A stretch of DNA of 25,639 nt, taken from positions 1-25,639 of the IMG/VR virus record IMGVR_UViG_3300038409_000019. One strand, written 5' to 3'. The notes under the pieces were generated by a model. That model did not search any database. It saw only the letters and a program-made list of their open reading frames with translations, and was not told where the DNA came from. This document shows, in pieces, positions 8,814-15,946 of the stretch. The position numbers were made by a program, and so were the translations under genes. Numbering within the stretch: the first letter of the stretch is position 1; every line of letters begins with the position of its first letter. The stretch is from a virus.

Positions 8814-8941
8814 ATGGAAAAGAGGGGGGGTTTGTCGTTGGTCTTGCTTTGGGGCTTGGCATTGCATTTGTCATTGTCTGTCTACTACTGCTTGGTACTG
8901 CAAACGATATAAAAACACTGAATAAAAGTAAGCAAGGATAA
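8814..8941 (+). CDS. Small one-helix membrane protein, reading frame interrupted at a G7 run
   Basis: As read, ATG 8814 gives 32 codons (stop 8910-8912) beginning MEKRGG. At the run of seven Gs (8824-8830), one additional G would shift translation into a frame encoding FVVGLALGLGIAFVIVC, LLLLGTAND and a charged tail, about 42 residues ending at 8939-8941, just before the portal's ribosome site. That second frame looks much more like a genuine transmembrane protein (small-residue pattern, polar tail) and uses the whole gap between terminase and portal. Either the homopolymer is miscounted, or slippage is used, or the gene is damaged. A holin-like or virion-linked role is possible but not shown. 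Confidence 0.5.
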
Positions 8942-8944
8942 CAA

Positions 8945-10690
8945 ATGTCATTACGTAGCCGATTCGCACAACTTCTCATGGGCGACGAAATCCGCCGCAT
9001 GAATCAATCCTTCGCTTTATTGCGTGAGGCATATGAGGTCGGCCCATACCATATGCCGCCTGAACAACTTGTTGCACAACTCAAAGAGATTGACCCGTGG
9101 ATGCTGAGTGACTTGGTCGTACAGATGCAGTACGACATCATTGGCGGCCTGGGTGCGATAGGTTATTCGGACGCCGAGCGCATCCGAGCCGTAGACGAAT
9201 CGCTGCGAATGTTCCGCTACGATGTCATCACAGAGTTCGGTTACGGCCTATGGACAAACTTCGGATTTGGTAACGGCGTCAAGGTCGTGCCCAATGACGA
9301 CAAGGCGAAAGAGGTATGGTATGAATTCTGGAAAGCTGACCGCAACGCTGCCGTCCTGGGCGATGACTCCATACACGAACTGTCTGACACGGTGCTTTCT
9401 CAGGGCGAATTGTTCCTGATTGTCTATTGCAGTGATCAGGACGGCGAGGCGACCATTCGCGTGCTGGGCGATGCCGAGCACCCTGGCACGAAGCAGATCA
9501 CTGAAATCGTCTACAATCCCGATGACGAGAGTATGCCGCTATACTACAAGCGCGAATGGACGGATAGTGCGGGCGTCGGGCAGACTTTGTACTATGCCGA
9601 CTGGCAGGCATGGTTGAGCGATAATTTAGACGAGAGCACCCTCAGCGCGGGCAAGGTTCTCGACAAGGCCAAATTGCCGATCGGCGCAAAGAAGGCAGAA
9701 GAGACCAAGCCAGGCACCGTTGTCATCATGTTCCGCATTGCCCGCAACCGCAAGGGCAGCAAGCGCGGCTGGCCGCTGATGACGGCGGGCGCGCCGTGGT
9801 CTCGCAGCCACAAGAAATTCCGCGAGGATAGGGCGACTGTAGCAGCCGCTTTTGCGATGTTCGTTCATAAACTGAATGTCAAGGGTGGCTCAAGGGCCGT
9901 GAGCGCACTCCGCACTCAGCTTGCCTCGGCATTCCAAACTAACCCAAATGCTTCATGCGATACCAATCCACCGCCGACGGCTGGCTCGACATGGATTCAA
10001 AACGAAGCAGCAGATCTAACCCGCCTGCCGATGGGTACTGGTGCAAGTGACGCGAAAGAGGACGGCGATGCACTGCTGAGGATGGCCGGCTTGGGCGTCG
10101 GAATTTACCCACAATGGCTCGGCGTCGGCGATACCAATGCACTTGCGACGGCCAAGTCAATGGAGCAGCCGATGTCTCGCCAGTTCAGCCGCTATCAAAC
10201 ATTCTGGGCGGCGCAGTGGCGAAAGCTGGTTATCATCGTCCTGAGCATGGCGGAGAAATACGACGGCAAAACATTTGAGGACAAGACGGCGGAGGTCTCA
10301 ACCGACAAACTAGTACAAACCGATCTCGGCGGCATCGTGACAGCCATCGCGCCACTCATCATGCAGACTATCGCGGCCATCGAAAAGAGCCAAGTTGAGG
10401 GCGCGCCGCTTGCGTCCATCTTGGGCGATGTGTGGGCGCTGGCGCTCGACGCGCTTGGAATTGAGGACATCGTGGCAGTGTCGCCGCAGGCATTCGGAGC
10501 ACAGCCGATCCAGGCAGCGGAAAGCGGCGCGAGTCATGTGGCCCAGCAGGTCAATCTTATCTGCCCGCTATGCGGAAATGACACGGCGCTGTTTTATCCT
10601 GGGCATGGCGATGTTGTGGTGTGCGAGAGTTGTGGGCAGACATATGATAGGTCAGAGGCGGTCAACACACTAGCACTAGAGCCAACTTGA
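8945..10690 (+). CDS. Portal protein with C-terminal zinc ribbon
   Basis: A 581-residue protein following TerL and preceded by AAGGA six bases before ATG 8945. The centre and C-terminal half show portal features: a long acidic/hydrophobic wing region, then GVGIYPQWLGVGDTNALATA (about 385-404), which fits the portal pattern of a Pro, LG and LATA segment before the long helix with QTFWAAQW. The dodecameric portal forms the DNA entry pore at one capsid vertex. Unusual is the last 45 residues: C540-x2-C543 and C560-x2-C563 with a spacer of 16, a typical zinc ribbon (CPLCGND...CESCGQTYD), which most portals lack. Confidence 0.88.
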   Translation: MSLRSRFAQLLMGDEIRRMNQSFALLREAYEVGPYHMPPEQLVAQLKEIDPWMLSDLVVQMQYDIIGGLGAIGYSDAERIRAVDESLRMFRYDVITEFGYGLWTNFGFGNGVKVVPNDDKAKEVWYEFWKADRNAAVLGDDSIHELSDTVLSQGELFLIVYCSDQDGEATIRVLGDAEHPGTKQITEIVYNPDDESMPLYYKREWTDSAGVGQTLYYADWQAWLSDNLDESTLSAGKVLDKAKLPIGAKKAEETKPGTVVIMFRIARNRKGSKRGWPLMTAGAPWSRSHKKFREDRATVAAAFAMFVHKLNVKGGSRAVSALRTQLASAFQTNPNASCDTNPPPTAGSTWIQNEAADLTRLPMGTGASDAKEDGDALLRMAGLGVGIYPQWLGVGDTNALATAKSMEQPMSRQFSRYQTFWAAQWRKLVIIVLSMAEKYDGKTFEDKTAEVSTDKLVQTDLGGIVTAIAPLIMQTIAAIEKSQVEGAPLASILGDVWALALDALGIEDIVAVSPQAFGAQPIQAAESGASHVAQQVNLICPLCGNDTALFYPGHGDVVVCESCGQTYDRSEAVNTLALEPT

Positions 10691-10708
10691 TAGAAATGAG
10701 GGGAATAA

Positions 10709-11257
10709 ATGAGCAGTTACACTGATGCGCTGCTGATTTGCAACGATGGATTGCATATCTCGGAACTCAATAGCATTCTGAGGGTTTGTGACATTTCTAC
10801 TTTTGAGAGATTGGGAAATAGCGAGTTCTTTGAAATGTCAGATAACTATCTCAATCTATCCGAGTTGACCGATGCTATCAACTCAATTCAGTGGGATGCG
10901 CGCACCATCCAATTATTTGTGCGAGACGAGCATGATGACAAGTTTACAGAGATTGCATTGCATCCAAATCAATTGCCGCCATTGGTTGAGTTGTTCGTTT
11001 CAGATGGCGAGCATGATAATAATAACGTTCTGATTGGAGAATGGAAATTTGAGCGTGATAAGTCAAAGATATTTCGGCCTGCCATAGAGGTGGCACAATC
11101 AATTTGCAGTGATAGCGATGTATTGCCGCTAGTTGTCCACGCCATTGTAACGAGTCGAATATCCAGAAAGGCATTTGATGAATTTGTCACGGGCTTGTTC
11201 AAGGATGAACGTGCGGCATTGCAACCATATATGTCGCGTTTCACTTGGGTCAATTGA
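10709..11257 (+). CDS. Hypothetical protein, 182 aa, AT-rich insert after the portal
   Basis: Unrecognised. Strong ribosome site GAGGGGA before ATG 10709. The product is acidic and soluble, with no membrane segment, coiled coil or Cys motif; helices alternate with strands (NILRVCDISTFERLG-like segment, IQLFVRDEHDD, VLPLVVHAIVTSRIS). The gene is visibly AT-richer and codon-wise unlike the portal upstream and the minor head candidate downstream, suggesting later acquisition. It could be an accessory (moron) gene. Confidence 0.65.
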   Translation: MSSYTDALLICNDGLHISELNSILRVCDISTFERLGNSEFFEMSDNYLNLSELTDAINSIQWDARTIQLFVRDEHDDKFTEIALHPNQLPPLVELFVSDGEHDNNNVLIGEWKFERDKSKIFRPAIEVAQSICSDSDVLPLVVHAIVTSRISRKAFDEFVTGLFKDERAALQPYMSRFTWVN

Positions 11258-11268
11258 GTAGGAAAGCC

Positions 11269-11445
11269 ATGCCCATCCCATCTAAATCAGTTCGCCGCAA
11301 GCGACTTGACAAAGTAGCGCAGCGCAGAATTGGAAAAGTGACGCAGGCATGGATTGACAAAGCGGTCAAGGCCATTGCCGAGATTCCTGAGCCGACATTC
11401 AATCTGGCGCAGGCAAAGAGCGAGAATGCCGCGCGACCCGAATAG
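11269..11445 (+). CDS. Small basic protein, 58 aa
   Basis: ATG 11269 is preferred over TTG 11245 because AGGAAAG lies six bases upstream. The first half is strongly basic (KSVRRKRLDKVAQRRIGK), then an amphipathic helix (AWIDKAVKAIAEI). It overlaps the next gene, a possible minor head protein, by 20 bases. A nucleic-acid-binding or small capsid-associated role is conceivable; no family is recognised. Confidence 0.55.
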   Translation: MPIPSKSVRRKRLDKVAQRRIGKVTQAWIDKAVKAIAEIPEPTFNLAQAKSENAARPE

Positions 11446-12082
11446 CCTGACAGGGCGCATGACGCCCGTGCAATATACCGTGTGGAGTTATGGTCGGCTG
11501 GATGCAGCGGACGCGCAGCCCATGATAACGGAACTGACCGATGTGATGCGACTGGCATTCAACGGTGAACTGACCACGCTCAACTATGGCGTGGGCTGCT
11601 ATGCTAAGTGGGGCAACCTGACCAACTCGTCTATCCTGAACCAATTGCGGCAACTTGCGCGGACGGACGCAGCAAACATCGTCAACACATTCAACTATGA
11701 TTTGGCGGCAGCTATCATCCGAATCGGGCAGGCGAATCCGAGAGGGAATCAGAGTTACTATGCGGCGCATTTGCGGGATTGGCTGGTTCAGCGCAAAGAG
11801 GCGAAAGACTCACAAATCAAGCAGCACTCGCGGTTATTGGCAAGTTCGTTAGCACAGCGGCATTTCAAAGAGCACAATACGGGTTTATTGAAGAGGGCGC
11901 ACTTAGAACCGAAGAGTGCGGTATGTCCAATCTGTCAGGGATGGATAAGACGCGGTGAAGTTCCTGCATATGTGGCAGTGAGAAATCCGACCAATTTTCA
12001 TCCAAATTGCCCACATGAATGGGTCTACCAATCTAACAAAGTCGCGCCAGAGGCGTGCGGGGATTTGTGGAACGGAGAATGA
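11426..12082 (+). CDS. Putative minor head / head-morphogenesis protein with Cys/His motif
   Basis: A 218-residue helical protein two genes after the portal, where minor head proteins of the Mu gpF/SPP1 gp7 kind usually lie. Its C-terminus has the type of metal motif common in these proteins: C167-P-I-C170, then H192-P-N-C195-P-H-E-W (CPIC...FHPNCPHEW). The helical region (LTNSSILNQLRQLAR, DYDLAAAIIRIG and further) is consistent with the family but not decisive. ATG 11426 is chosen as the first Met after the overlap with the small basic gene; the TTG at 11354 would lie deep in that gene. Family assignment is an inference from motif and order. Confidence 0.55.
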   Translation: MPRDPNSLTGRMTPVQYTVWSYGRLDAADAQPMITELTDVMRLAFNGELTTLNYGVGCYAKWGNLTNSSILNQLRQLARTDAANIVNTFNYDLAAAIIRIGQANPRGNQSYYAAHLRDWLVQRKEAKDSQIKQHSRLLASSLAQRHFKEHNTGLLKRAHLEPKSAVCPICQGWIRRGEVPAYVAVRNPTNFHPNCPHEWVYQSNKVAPEACGDLWNGE

Positions 12083-12093
12083 GAGGGGAGAAC

Positions 12094-12288
12094 ATGACAC
12101 AGAAAATCTTATTGACCTGTGATCGTTGCGGGAGACAAGTGAAAGAAGATGAAGATTTGGATGGTTGGCTAAAAATCACGGTGCAAGTTTCATTGGCGGG
12201 GAAATGGATTGATTTCACAAAAATATATGGCAGTGATTTTTGTGGAATAGACTGCGTCCTTCAAATGCTCCAGAAGCATCAAGTCTAA
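12094..12288 (+). CDS. Small putative zinc-binding protein, 64 aa
   Basis: Start ATG 12094 has an excellent ribosome site (GAGAGGGGAG). Two Cys pairs, C9-x2-C12 (TCDRCG) and C50-x3-C54 (FCGIDC), frame a strand-rich middle, consistent with a single zinc ribbon or treble clef. First of a run of small genes between the putative head gene and the terminator at 14282. No function recognised. Confidence 0.65.
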   Translation: MTQKILLTCDRCGRQVKEDEDLDGWLKITVQVSLAGKWIDFTKIYGSDFCGIDCVLQMLQKHQV

Positions 12289-12289
12289 A

Positions 12290-12553
12290 ATGAACAAGTC
12301 GCCATTCTACATCGGCCAGCCGCACGACCATGTAATTTGGGTCTGCAAGAAAACGGGCCGCCGACGCGAATCACTGCGAATACTGGACAAAGATGGCAAA
12401 GTGATGGAACAGGGCGAAGTGAACTTGGCGGCAGACTTGACATTTCAGAGCACCTATCCTGATGTGATGCTGACATTCAAGCGCGGACGATTGGCGGACG
12501 GGACGGGCGCATTGTGCTATCGAATCGCGGAGATTGATGCAAGGTTGCCATGA
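12290..12553 (+). CDS. Hypothetical protein, 87 aa
   Basis: Starts one base after the previous stop. Strand-rich small protein (HVIWVCKKTGRR, DVMLTFKRGRLADGTGALCYRIAEID) that resembles a compact beta domain. No clear ribosome site, so coupling to the upstream gene is likely. Its stop overlaps the next start as ATGA. Function unknown. Confidence 0.6.
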   Translation: MNKSPFYIGQPHDHVIWVCKKTGRRRESLRILDKDGKVMEQGEVNLAADLTFQSTYPDVMLTFKRGRLADGTGALCYRIAEIDARLP

Positions 12554-12714
12554 ACATCGGACTATGGTTGAACATGACGAAGGCGCGATTACTTGCGCCA
12601 TTGTGGTATTGGAGACACAGGTATTTCAAATGTTCTGCCGGATATGACTGTGATTGGGTTTATCCATACGGATTTGTGCCAGAGGCAGGTTGTCCAGTGC
12701 ACGATCCAGATTGA
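12550..12714 (+). CDS. Small Cys-containing protein, 54 aa
   Basis: ATG 12550 overlaps the preceding stop as ATGA. The N-terminal 27 residues are basic and aromatic (LLAPLWYWRHRYFK), then C28, C34 and C48 with His in CSAGYDCDW and GCPVHDPD, suggesting a small metal-binding knot. Its stop (12712-12714) abuts the GAGGAGAGG ribosome site of the next gene. The overlaps and the clean gene order support it despite its size. Confidence 0.55.
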   Translation: MNIGLWLNMTKARLLAPLWYWRHRYFKCSAGYDCDWVYPYGFVPEAGCPVHDPD

Positions 12715-12725
12715 GGAGAGGCGAA

Positions 12726-12935
12726 ATGATGGTTGGTATCCCGCTTGGCAATGGGGCTATCATTCCAGTGGATTTTGATGACCTAGCAGCCTTAATAGAA
12801 TTCGGATTGCTGGAAGTCACAGAACGCGACGAAACCGGAAAGCCAATCGGATTGAAAATAACCCAAGACGGATATGACTGTGCGGAGCAGTTAGATAGTA
12901 AAGAAACGGGCGGGACAAATGATAACAAGGCATAA
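12726..12935 (+). CDS. Hypothetical protein, 69 aa
   Basis: Strong ribosome site GAGGAGAGG before ATG 12726 (a second ATG follows at once). The sequence IIPVDFDDLAALIEFGLLEVTERDETGKPIGLKITQDGYDC has the pattern of a small winged-helix-like or beta-hairpin protein: a helix (DDLAALIEFGLL) followed by a two-strand wing. This may be a DNA-binding regulator, but no firm match is claimed. Overlaps the next gene by 17 bases. Confidence 0.58.
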   Translation: MMVGIPLGNGAIIPVDFDDLAALIEFGLLEVTERDETGKPIGLKITQDGYDCAEQLDSKETGGTNDNKA

Positions 12936-13191
12936 TTTCATCAAGTCTGCATTGGCGGCGATTGGATTGCTACTTGTTCCGCGACTTAGTGCTATTCAAC
13001 AGAAACGGCAGGAAGGCGGATTTATTCCAAATGGCGAAAAACCTTTTATCCTTCATTATGACGGACTAGTAACTATATCTTCTAGTACAGCACGCGCTTT
13101 GGCAAAGTGTCGTTGTGTGCCGCGAATTTACATTATTAAAGAATGCAAGGTCAATGATGACGAACGTCATAACGACTGCGCCAATGTGTAA
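12919..13191 (+). CDS. Hypothetical protein, 90 aa, Tat/Sec-like N-terminus
   Basis: Starts within the previous gene at ATG 12919. The N-terminus (TRHNFIKSALAAIGLLLVP) has a basic start, an FIK, and a 12-residue hydrophobic core, as in phage proteins with a twin-arginine-like signal (RRxFIK), but the second Arg is His. A Cys pair (KCRCVP) and a C-terminus rich in Asp, His and Cys follow. The C-terminal codons lie in a short direct repeat shared with the end of the following gene. Could be exported; otherwise unrecognised. Confidence 0.52.
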   Translation: MITRHNFIKSALAAIGLLLVPRLSAIQQKRQEGGFIPNGEKPFILHYDGLVTISSSTARALAKCRCVPRIYIIKECKVNDDERHNDCANV

Positions 13192-13384
13192 TCACATAGT
13201 TGCATGGACTAGTCTAAGCAAAATTCCGTCACCCCGCATTATGCTATCGTATAAGTGCGGACAAAATGTATATTGCCCAACCTGCGGATTCGGATGGGGA
13301 GCATCCCCATGTTTATGCGATGGAATTTTACATAATCAAGATGAGTTGACCAATGACGACGCCAAATGTCACGACGACTGCGCC
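13152..13384 (+). repeat. Imperfect direct repeat across two gene junctions (13152-13182 and 13351-13384)
   Basis: The two copies share CAATGA, GACG, GTCA and ACGACTGCGCC in the same order, with a three-base gap. Each copy encodes the last residues of one gene (NDDERHNDCA; NDDAKCHDDCA) and, in another frame, the first residues of the next (MTNVITTAPM; MTTPNVTTTAPL). The gene at 13157-13390 lies between the copies, about 199 bases apart. Confidence 0.6.
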
Positions 13385-13390
13385 GCTTGA
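13157..13390 (+). CDS. Cys-rich hypothetical protein, 77 aa
   Basis: Eight Cys in 77 residues (C11, C34, C40, C43, C52, C54, C71, C75), with a zinc-ribbon-like core CPTCGFGWG and CLC. Starts near ATG 13157 (AAGG six bases upstream); ATG 13154 and 13184 are alternatives. It overlaps the previous gene by 35 bases and the next by 38, and it is flanked by two copies of a repeat that spans each stop/start junction. No family recognised. Confidence 0.52.
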   Translation: MTNVITTAPMCNHIVAWTSLSKIPSPRIMLSYKCGQNVYCPTCGFGWGASPCLCDGILHNQDELTNDDAKCHDDCAA

Positions 13391-13592
13391 CATTAGGGTA
13401 TATTCGGGTGTAGAATTGACTCAGGCTGAGTTGCTGCCGCTTACCCGCGCCGAGTGCGCGATAATCGAGGCGGTTCGGCAGGCGATTCAGACAGGTCGGA
13501 CCTGGATGCTTATCTTGGAAGGAAATGACGCCGGCACAAAGATTGTCGGAACTAAAGCGCCGAAGTGGGTAAGGTGGGATAGAAGTGAATAG
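13353..13592 (+). CDS. Hypothetical protein, 79 aa
   Basis: Start ATG 13353; the opening MTTPNVTTTAPL parallels MTNVITTAPM of the preceding gene because both starts lie in the repeated junction. The remainder (ELTQAELLPLTRAECAIIEAVRQAIQTG) is a helical segment, then strands with a Trp-rich end (WVRWDRSE). GC-richer than the two genes upstream. No function recognised. Confidence 0.58.
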   Translation: MTTPNVTTTAPLDIRVYSGVELTQAELLPLTRAECAIIEAVRQAIQTGRTWMLILEGNDAGTKIVGTKAPKWVRWDRSE

Positions 13593-13845
13593 CGATGACG
13601 AGTTCGGCGCTGACATTCTTGACCACGATGTTCAGTGGTCTTGGCGATATGAATTATCGCCGCTTGAGTTGACGATGACATGTTGGCGGCAAGCCATAAA
13701 AGTGATGTCCGAAGAGTTCCCGCTAATGGTTAGAAATGCAATCGCCAACGTCAATGCTTTTATCGCCGCACTGAATGAGTATTGCCTTTATCAGCGGAAC
13801 TTGCGCACCTATGAGTTCATGCGCAACGAGCGAGTAGGCATGTGA
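13585..13845 (+). CDS. Hypothetical helical protein, 86 aa (GTG start)
   Basis: Initiates at GTG 13585, overlapping the previous gene by 8 bases, with AAGGTG upstream; no other start codon covers the N-terminal 30 residues. Acidic N-terminus, then a long helix (VRNAIANVNAFIAALNEYCLYQ). Its last eleven residues, YEFMRNERVGM, recur almost unchanged at the end of the next gene. Unrecognised. Confidence 0.58.
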   Translation: MNSDDEFGADILDHDVQWSWRYELSPLELTMTCWRQAIKVMSEEFPLMVRNAIANVNAFIAALNEYCLYQRNLRTYEFMRNERVGM

Positions 13846-14042
13846 AAAATGGCGAGGTGGGAAGCAAAATGAGAACACCTCAGGATGATTCAATTAGATG
13901 CCCGCACTGTAGCAAATGGTTCTTGTTTTTGGGTGTTGTCCCAAAGTATTGTCCGGGCTGTGGTTATTTCTGGCTATGGAACATCAAAGATTTTCATTAT
14001 CTTTATGAATTCATGCGCGGCGAGCAAGTAGGCATGTGAAAA
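13810..14042 (+). repeat. Direct repeat across two gene junctions (13810-13848 and 14004-14042)
   Basis: Two 39-base copies differ at four positions. Each carries the end of one gene (YEFMR-x-E-x-VGM, stop) and the GTGA start of the next, so both genes end and both following genes begin in the same sequence. The copies are 194 bases apart and flank the single zinc-ribbon gene. Confidence 0.8.
13842..14039 (+). CDS. Small zinc-ribbon protein, 65 aa
   Basis: GTG 13842 overlaps the previous stop as GTGA; ATG 13869, with GAGGTGG upstream, is an alternative giving 56 residues. A clear zinc ribbon is present: C20-x2-C23 (CPHC) and C37-x2-C40 (CPGC), with aromatic residues between. The C-terminus YEFMRGEQVGM matches that of the preceding gene. 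It lies between the two copies of a 39-base repeat. Likely a small metal-stabilised accessory protein. Confidence 0.6.
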   Translation: MKNGEVGSKMRTPQDDSIRCPHCSKWFLFLGVVPKYCPGCGYFWLWNIKDFHYLYEFMRGEQVGM

Positions 14043-14242
14043 TTATCAAGAATGGTTGTGAATTAAGATTGGTTGCGGGACTTGACACTGATGGCATCGC
14101 CAAATTGTTTTTGTCTGATGGATTGGGTTTGTGCCAACCTGTGCGGCACAAGGACTGGCTTGAAGTCTTAGACAAGTTTCAGGCCAGCCCAGGCGAACTT
14201 CTTGATGTGCGGCTCGGAAGAATAGTATTGACGCCCACATAA
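14036..14242 (+). CDS. Hypothetical protein, 68 aa (GTG start)
   Basis: Starts at GTG 14036 with a GTGA overlap inside the second repeat copy; no other start is available before residue 60. The product (GLDTDGIAKLFLSDGLGLCQPVRHKDWLEVLDKFQ) looks like a small strand-and-helix protein. It is the last gene before the terminator at 14282, so it ends the accessory operon. Function unknown. Confidence 0.6.
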   Translation: MKIIKNGCELRLVAGLDTDGIAKLFLSDGLGLCQPVRHKDWLEVLDKFQASPGELLDVRLGRIVLTPT

Positions 14243-14281
14243 TTTTATTGTACTAATACAACTAAATATCGGCTCACTATC

Positions 14282-14324
14282 AGAGCGGCCCCTGAATCAG
14301 GTTCAGGTGGCCGCTCTTTTTATT
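14282..14324 (+). terminator. Rho-independent terminator
   Basis: A nine-pair GC-rich stem (AGAGCGGCC with GGCCGCTCT) extended past one bulged T (14308) by six more pairs (CCTGAA with TTCAGG), a five-base loop, and a T-rich run (14317 onward). It closes the operon of small accessory genes 40 bases after the last stop. Confidence 0.9.
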
Positions 14325-14348
14325 TAACGAAAACGCATGGGAGTGAAC

Positions 14349-14819
14349 ATGGGAATGCCAAAACCACTCAACGAAGTGTGGGGAGTAGTCAATCCGATTA
14401 CGGTGCGGGCCATCGCGGCCTTACCTGGCGGCGGAGCATACGATGCAGCGCCTACCCCGTTCAGCGTGGCTAGCCTCAGCTATGTAACCTTGTACTTTCA
14501 GTATATCCGAGGTGGGGCAGGCGGCTCGTTCGGCTTTCGCATTGACATCTCTCCATTCTCCGCCGATCAACTCGTATTTGAGAACTGGTACAGAACTGCG
14601 CTTTATCAGGCGGGCGTCTTGGCTGCCGGCGCGGACGTAGCGAGCGCGATTCAGCGGGAGGCCATAACGTACCAAGCGACGGCGGGAGCAGCCATTGAAA
14701 CATTCGTCTATGGCCCAATCGAGATACTTGGAACAGTCGAGCGAATCCGCATCGCCTGCGCCGAAATCGGGGCCGTTGCCACTCCTGGCACATGCGGAAT
14801 CGTGGCGGTGATGGTGTAG
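14349..14819 (+). CDS. Putative virion protein, 156 aa
   Basis: Unrecognised. ATG 14349 is preferred over ATG 14337 because GGAG lies five bases upstream of it. The product is strand-rich, Gly/Ala-rich and charge-poor (YVTLYFQYIRGGAGGSFGFRID, then ALYQAGVLAAGADVAS), typical of phage structural beta proteins. It is the first gene after the terminator and lies three bases ahead of the DUF1566 adhesin gene, so it may be a partner or base for that protein. Structural role is inferred from composition and context. Confidence 0.55.
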   Translation: MGMPKPLNEVWGVVNPITVRAIAALPGGGAYDAAPTPFSVASLSYVTLYFQYIRGGAGGSFGFRIDISPFSADQLVFENWYRTALYQAGVLAAGADVASAIQREAITYQATAGAAIETFVYGPIEILGTVERIRIACAEIGAVATPGTCGIVAVMV

Positions 14820-14821
14820 CT

Positions 14822-15943
14822 ATGCCGACCCAAATGGATTTGAGGCTAACGAACAAGCGCATCGGGCTGACGAACCTCGTCGAGTACGTGCGCGGCCTCC
14901 TGCTCAAGACTGGGCAAACCACGTGCTACCACGTGGGCGACGATGGCGACTATGAGCCTGGCATATCAAAAAGCTACACGGTGCTGAATGCAGGCCAATA
15001 TGCAGGCACATCCAATATAGACGTGCCACACTATGCCAACAATGGCATCAGTTTCGTTGCACCGAATACAGTCAATGATGCTGGCGCGGGTCTCGTCACG
15101 TTTCTGAACACGGACAAGGTTGTCATCCGTGGCAGTGCATTGAACGATGGTGTTTTCGATGTACTGGCGGGTGGCGTAGCTGGTTCTTTCACAACAGTTC
15201 AGAACACCATCGTCAACGAGGGCGCTGGCCCATATGTCTCTATTTGCAAACGGGCGGCACATAGCAATAATTGTGTGCTAGACAACCGCACGGGAATAAT
15301 GTGGTCGCGCTATTCATCAAGCGCAGAACGGGTCGGCCCGACCTCGAATGGTCTACTAAATTGGTATGATGCCGCAACGACATTTACCCTCCATCCAGCG
15401 GCGGCGGATTTGCAGATGATCCCGCCCAGCACGCTGCGGGTTGTTGGCGGCGCGGCAGAGTTGCAGCGTTATCATGCGGGAGATGTACTAGATTGTGCGG
15501 GTTTCGCCAATGCTGTCAATAATCTTCAGGGATATAGAGCCACAAGTATAACGGTAAATGGGGCCGATCTAGATATTACTTTATGGACATGCAATAACAC
15601 GCTGATAGCTGAGGCGGCGGCAGGAGCGCGTTCTATCTCGTTGGTGTGTCGCTCGATTTTTGGATATGCAGCGGCGGCGACGGCGGCAACGTTGGCGGGC
15701 TATTCAGATTGGCGAGTTCCTAACTATGTAACCCTGATTTCAATAATGAGGAATGAAGCCCCGTCCAATGCGCCTGATGCTGCTGTCTTTCCTGGCTGGT
15801 CCACAGCCAACTTCTTTTGGACTAGTAGTGTTAGAACAAGTCTAGTTGCAAATATGCTGACGCTGAGTTATGCATATTTTGCTTCTGGCAATGCCGCACA
15901 AAATTCAACTTATCTTACTGCGCTTGTTCGCAGCGGCCCTTAA
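14822..15943 (+). CDS. DUF1566-type adhesin (C-type-lectin-like C-terminus)
   Basis: A 373-residue protein. The C-terminal part shows the order of DUF1566 motifs: LDNRTGIMWSRY (153-164), then GYSDWRVPNYVTL (293-305), FFWTSS (331-336) and ALVRSG (367-372) in place of the usual VRCVR. These domains form C-type-lectin-like folds used in surface binding, and the family is a frequent target of diversity-generating retroelements. The spacer between the first two motifs is longer than usual. Residues 40-150 carry Gly/Asn-rich repeats that may form a beta-rich stem. ATG 14822 lies three bases after the previous stop. A GC-rich palindrome begins four bases after its stop. Likely a receptor-binding virion protein. 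Confidence 0.7.
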   Translation: MPTQMDLRLTNKRIGLTNLVEYVRGLLLKTGQTTCYHVGDDGDYEPGISKSYTVLNAGQYAGTSNIDVPHYANNGISFVAPNTVNDAGAGLVTFLNTDKVVIRGSALNDGVFDVLAGGVAGSFTTVQNTIVNEGAGPYVSICKRAAHSNNCVLDNRTGIMWSRYSSSAERVGPTSNGLLNWYDAATTFTLHPAAADLQMIPPSTLRVVGGAAELQRYHAGDVLDCAGFANAVNNLQGYRATSITVNGADLDITLWTCNNTLIAEAAAGARSISLVCRSIFGYAAAATAATLAGYSDWRVPNYVTLISIMRNEAPSNAPDAAVFPGWSTANFFWTSSVRTSLVANMLTLSYAYFASGNAAQNSTYLTALVRSGP

Positions 15944-15946
15944 ATG

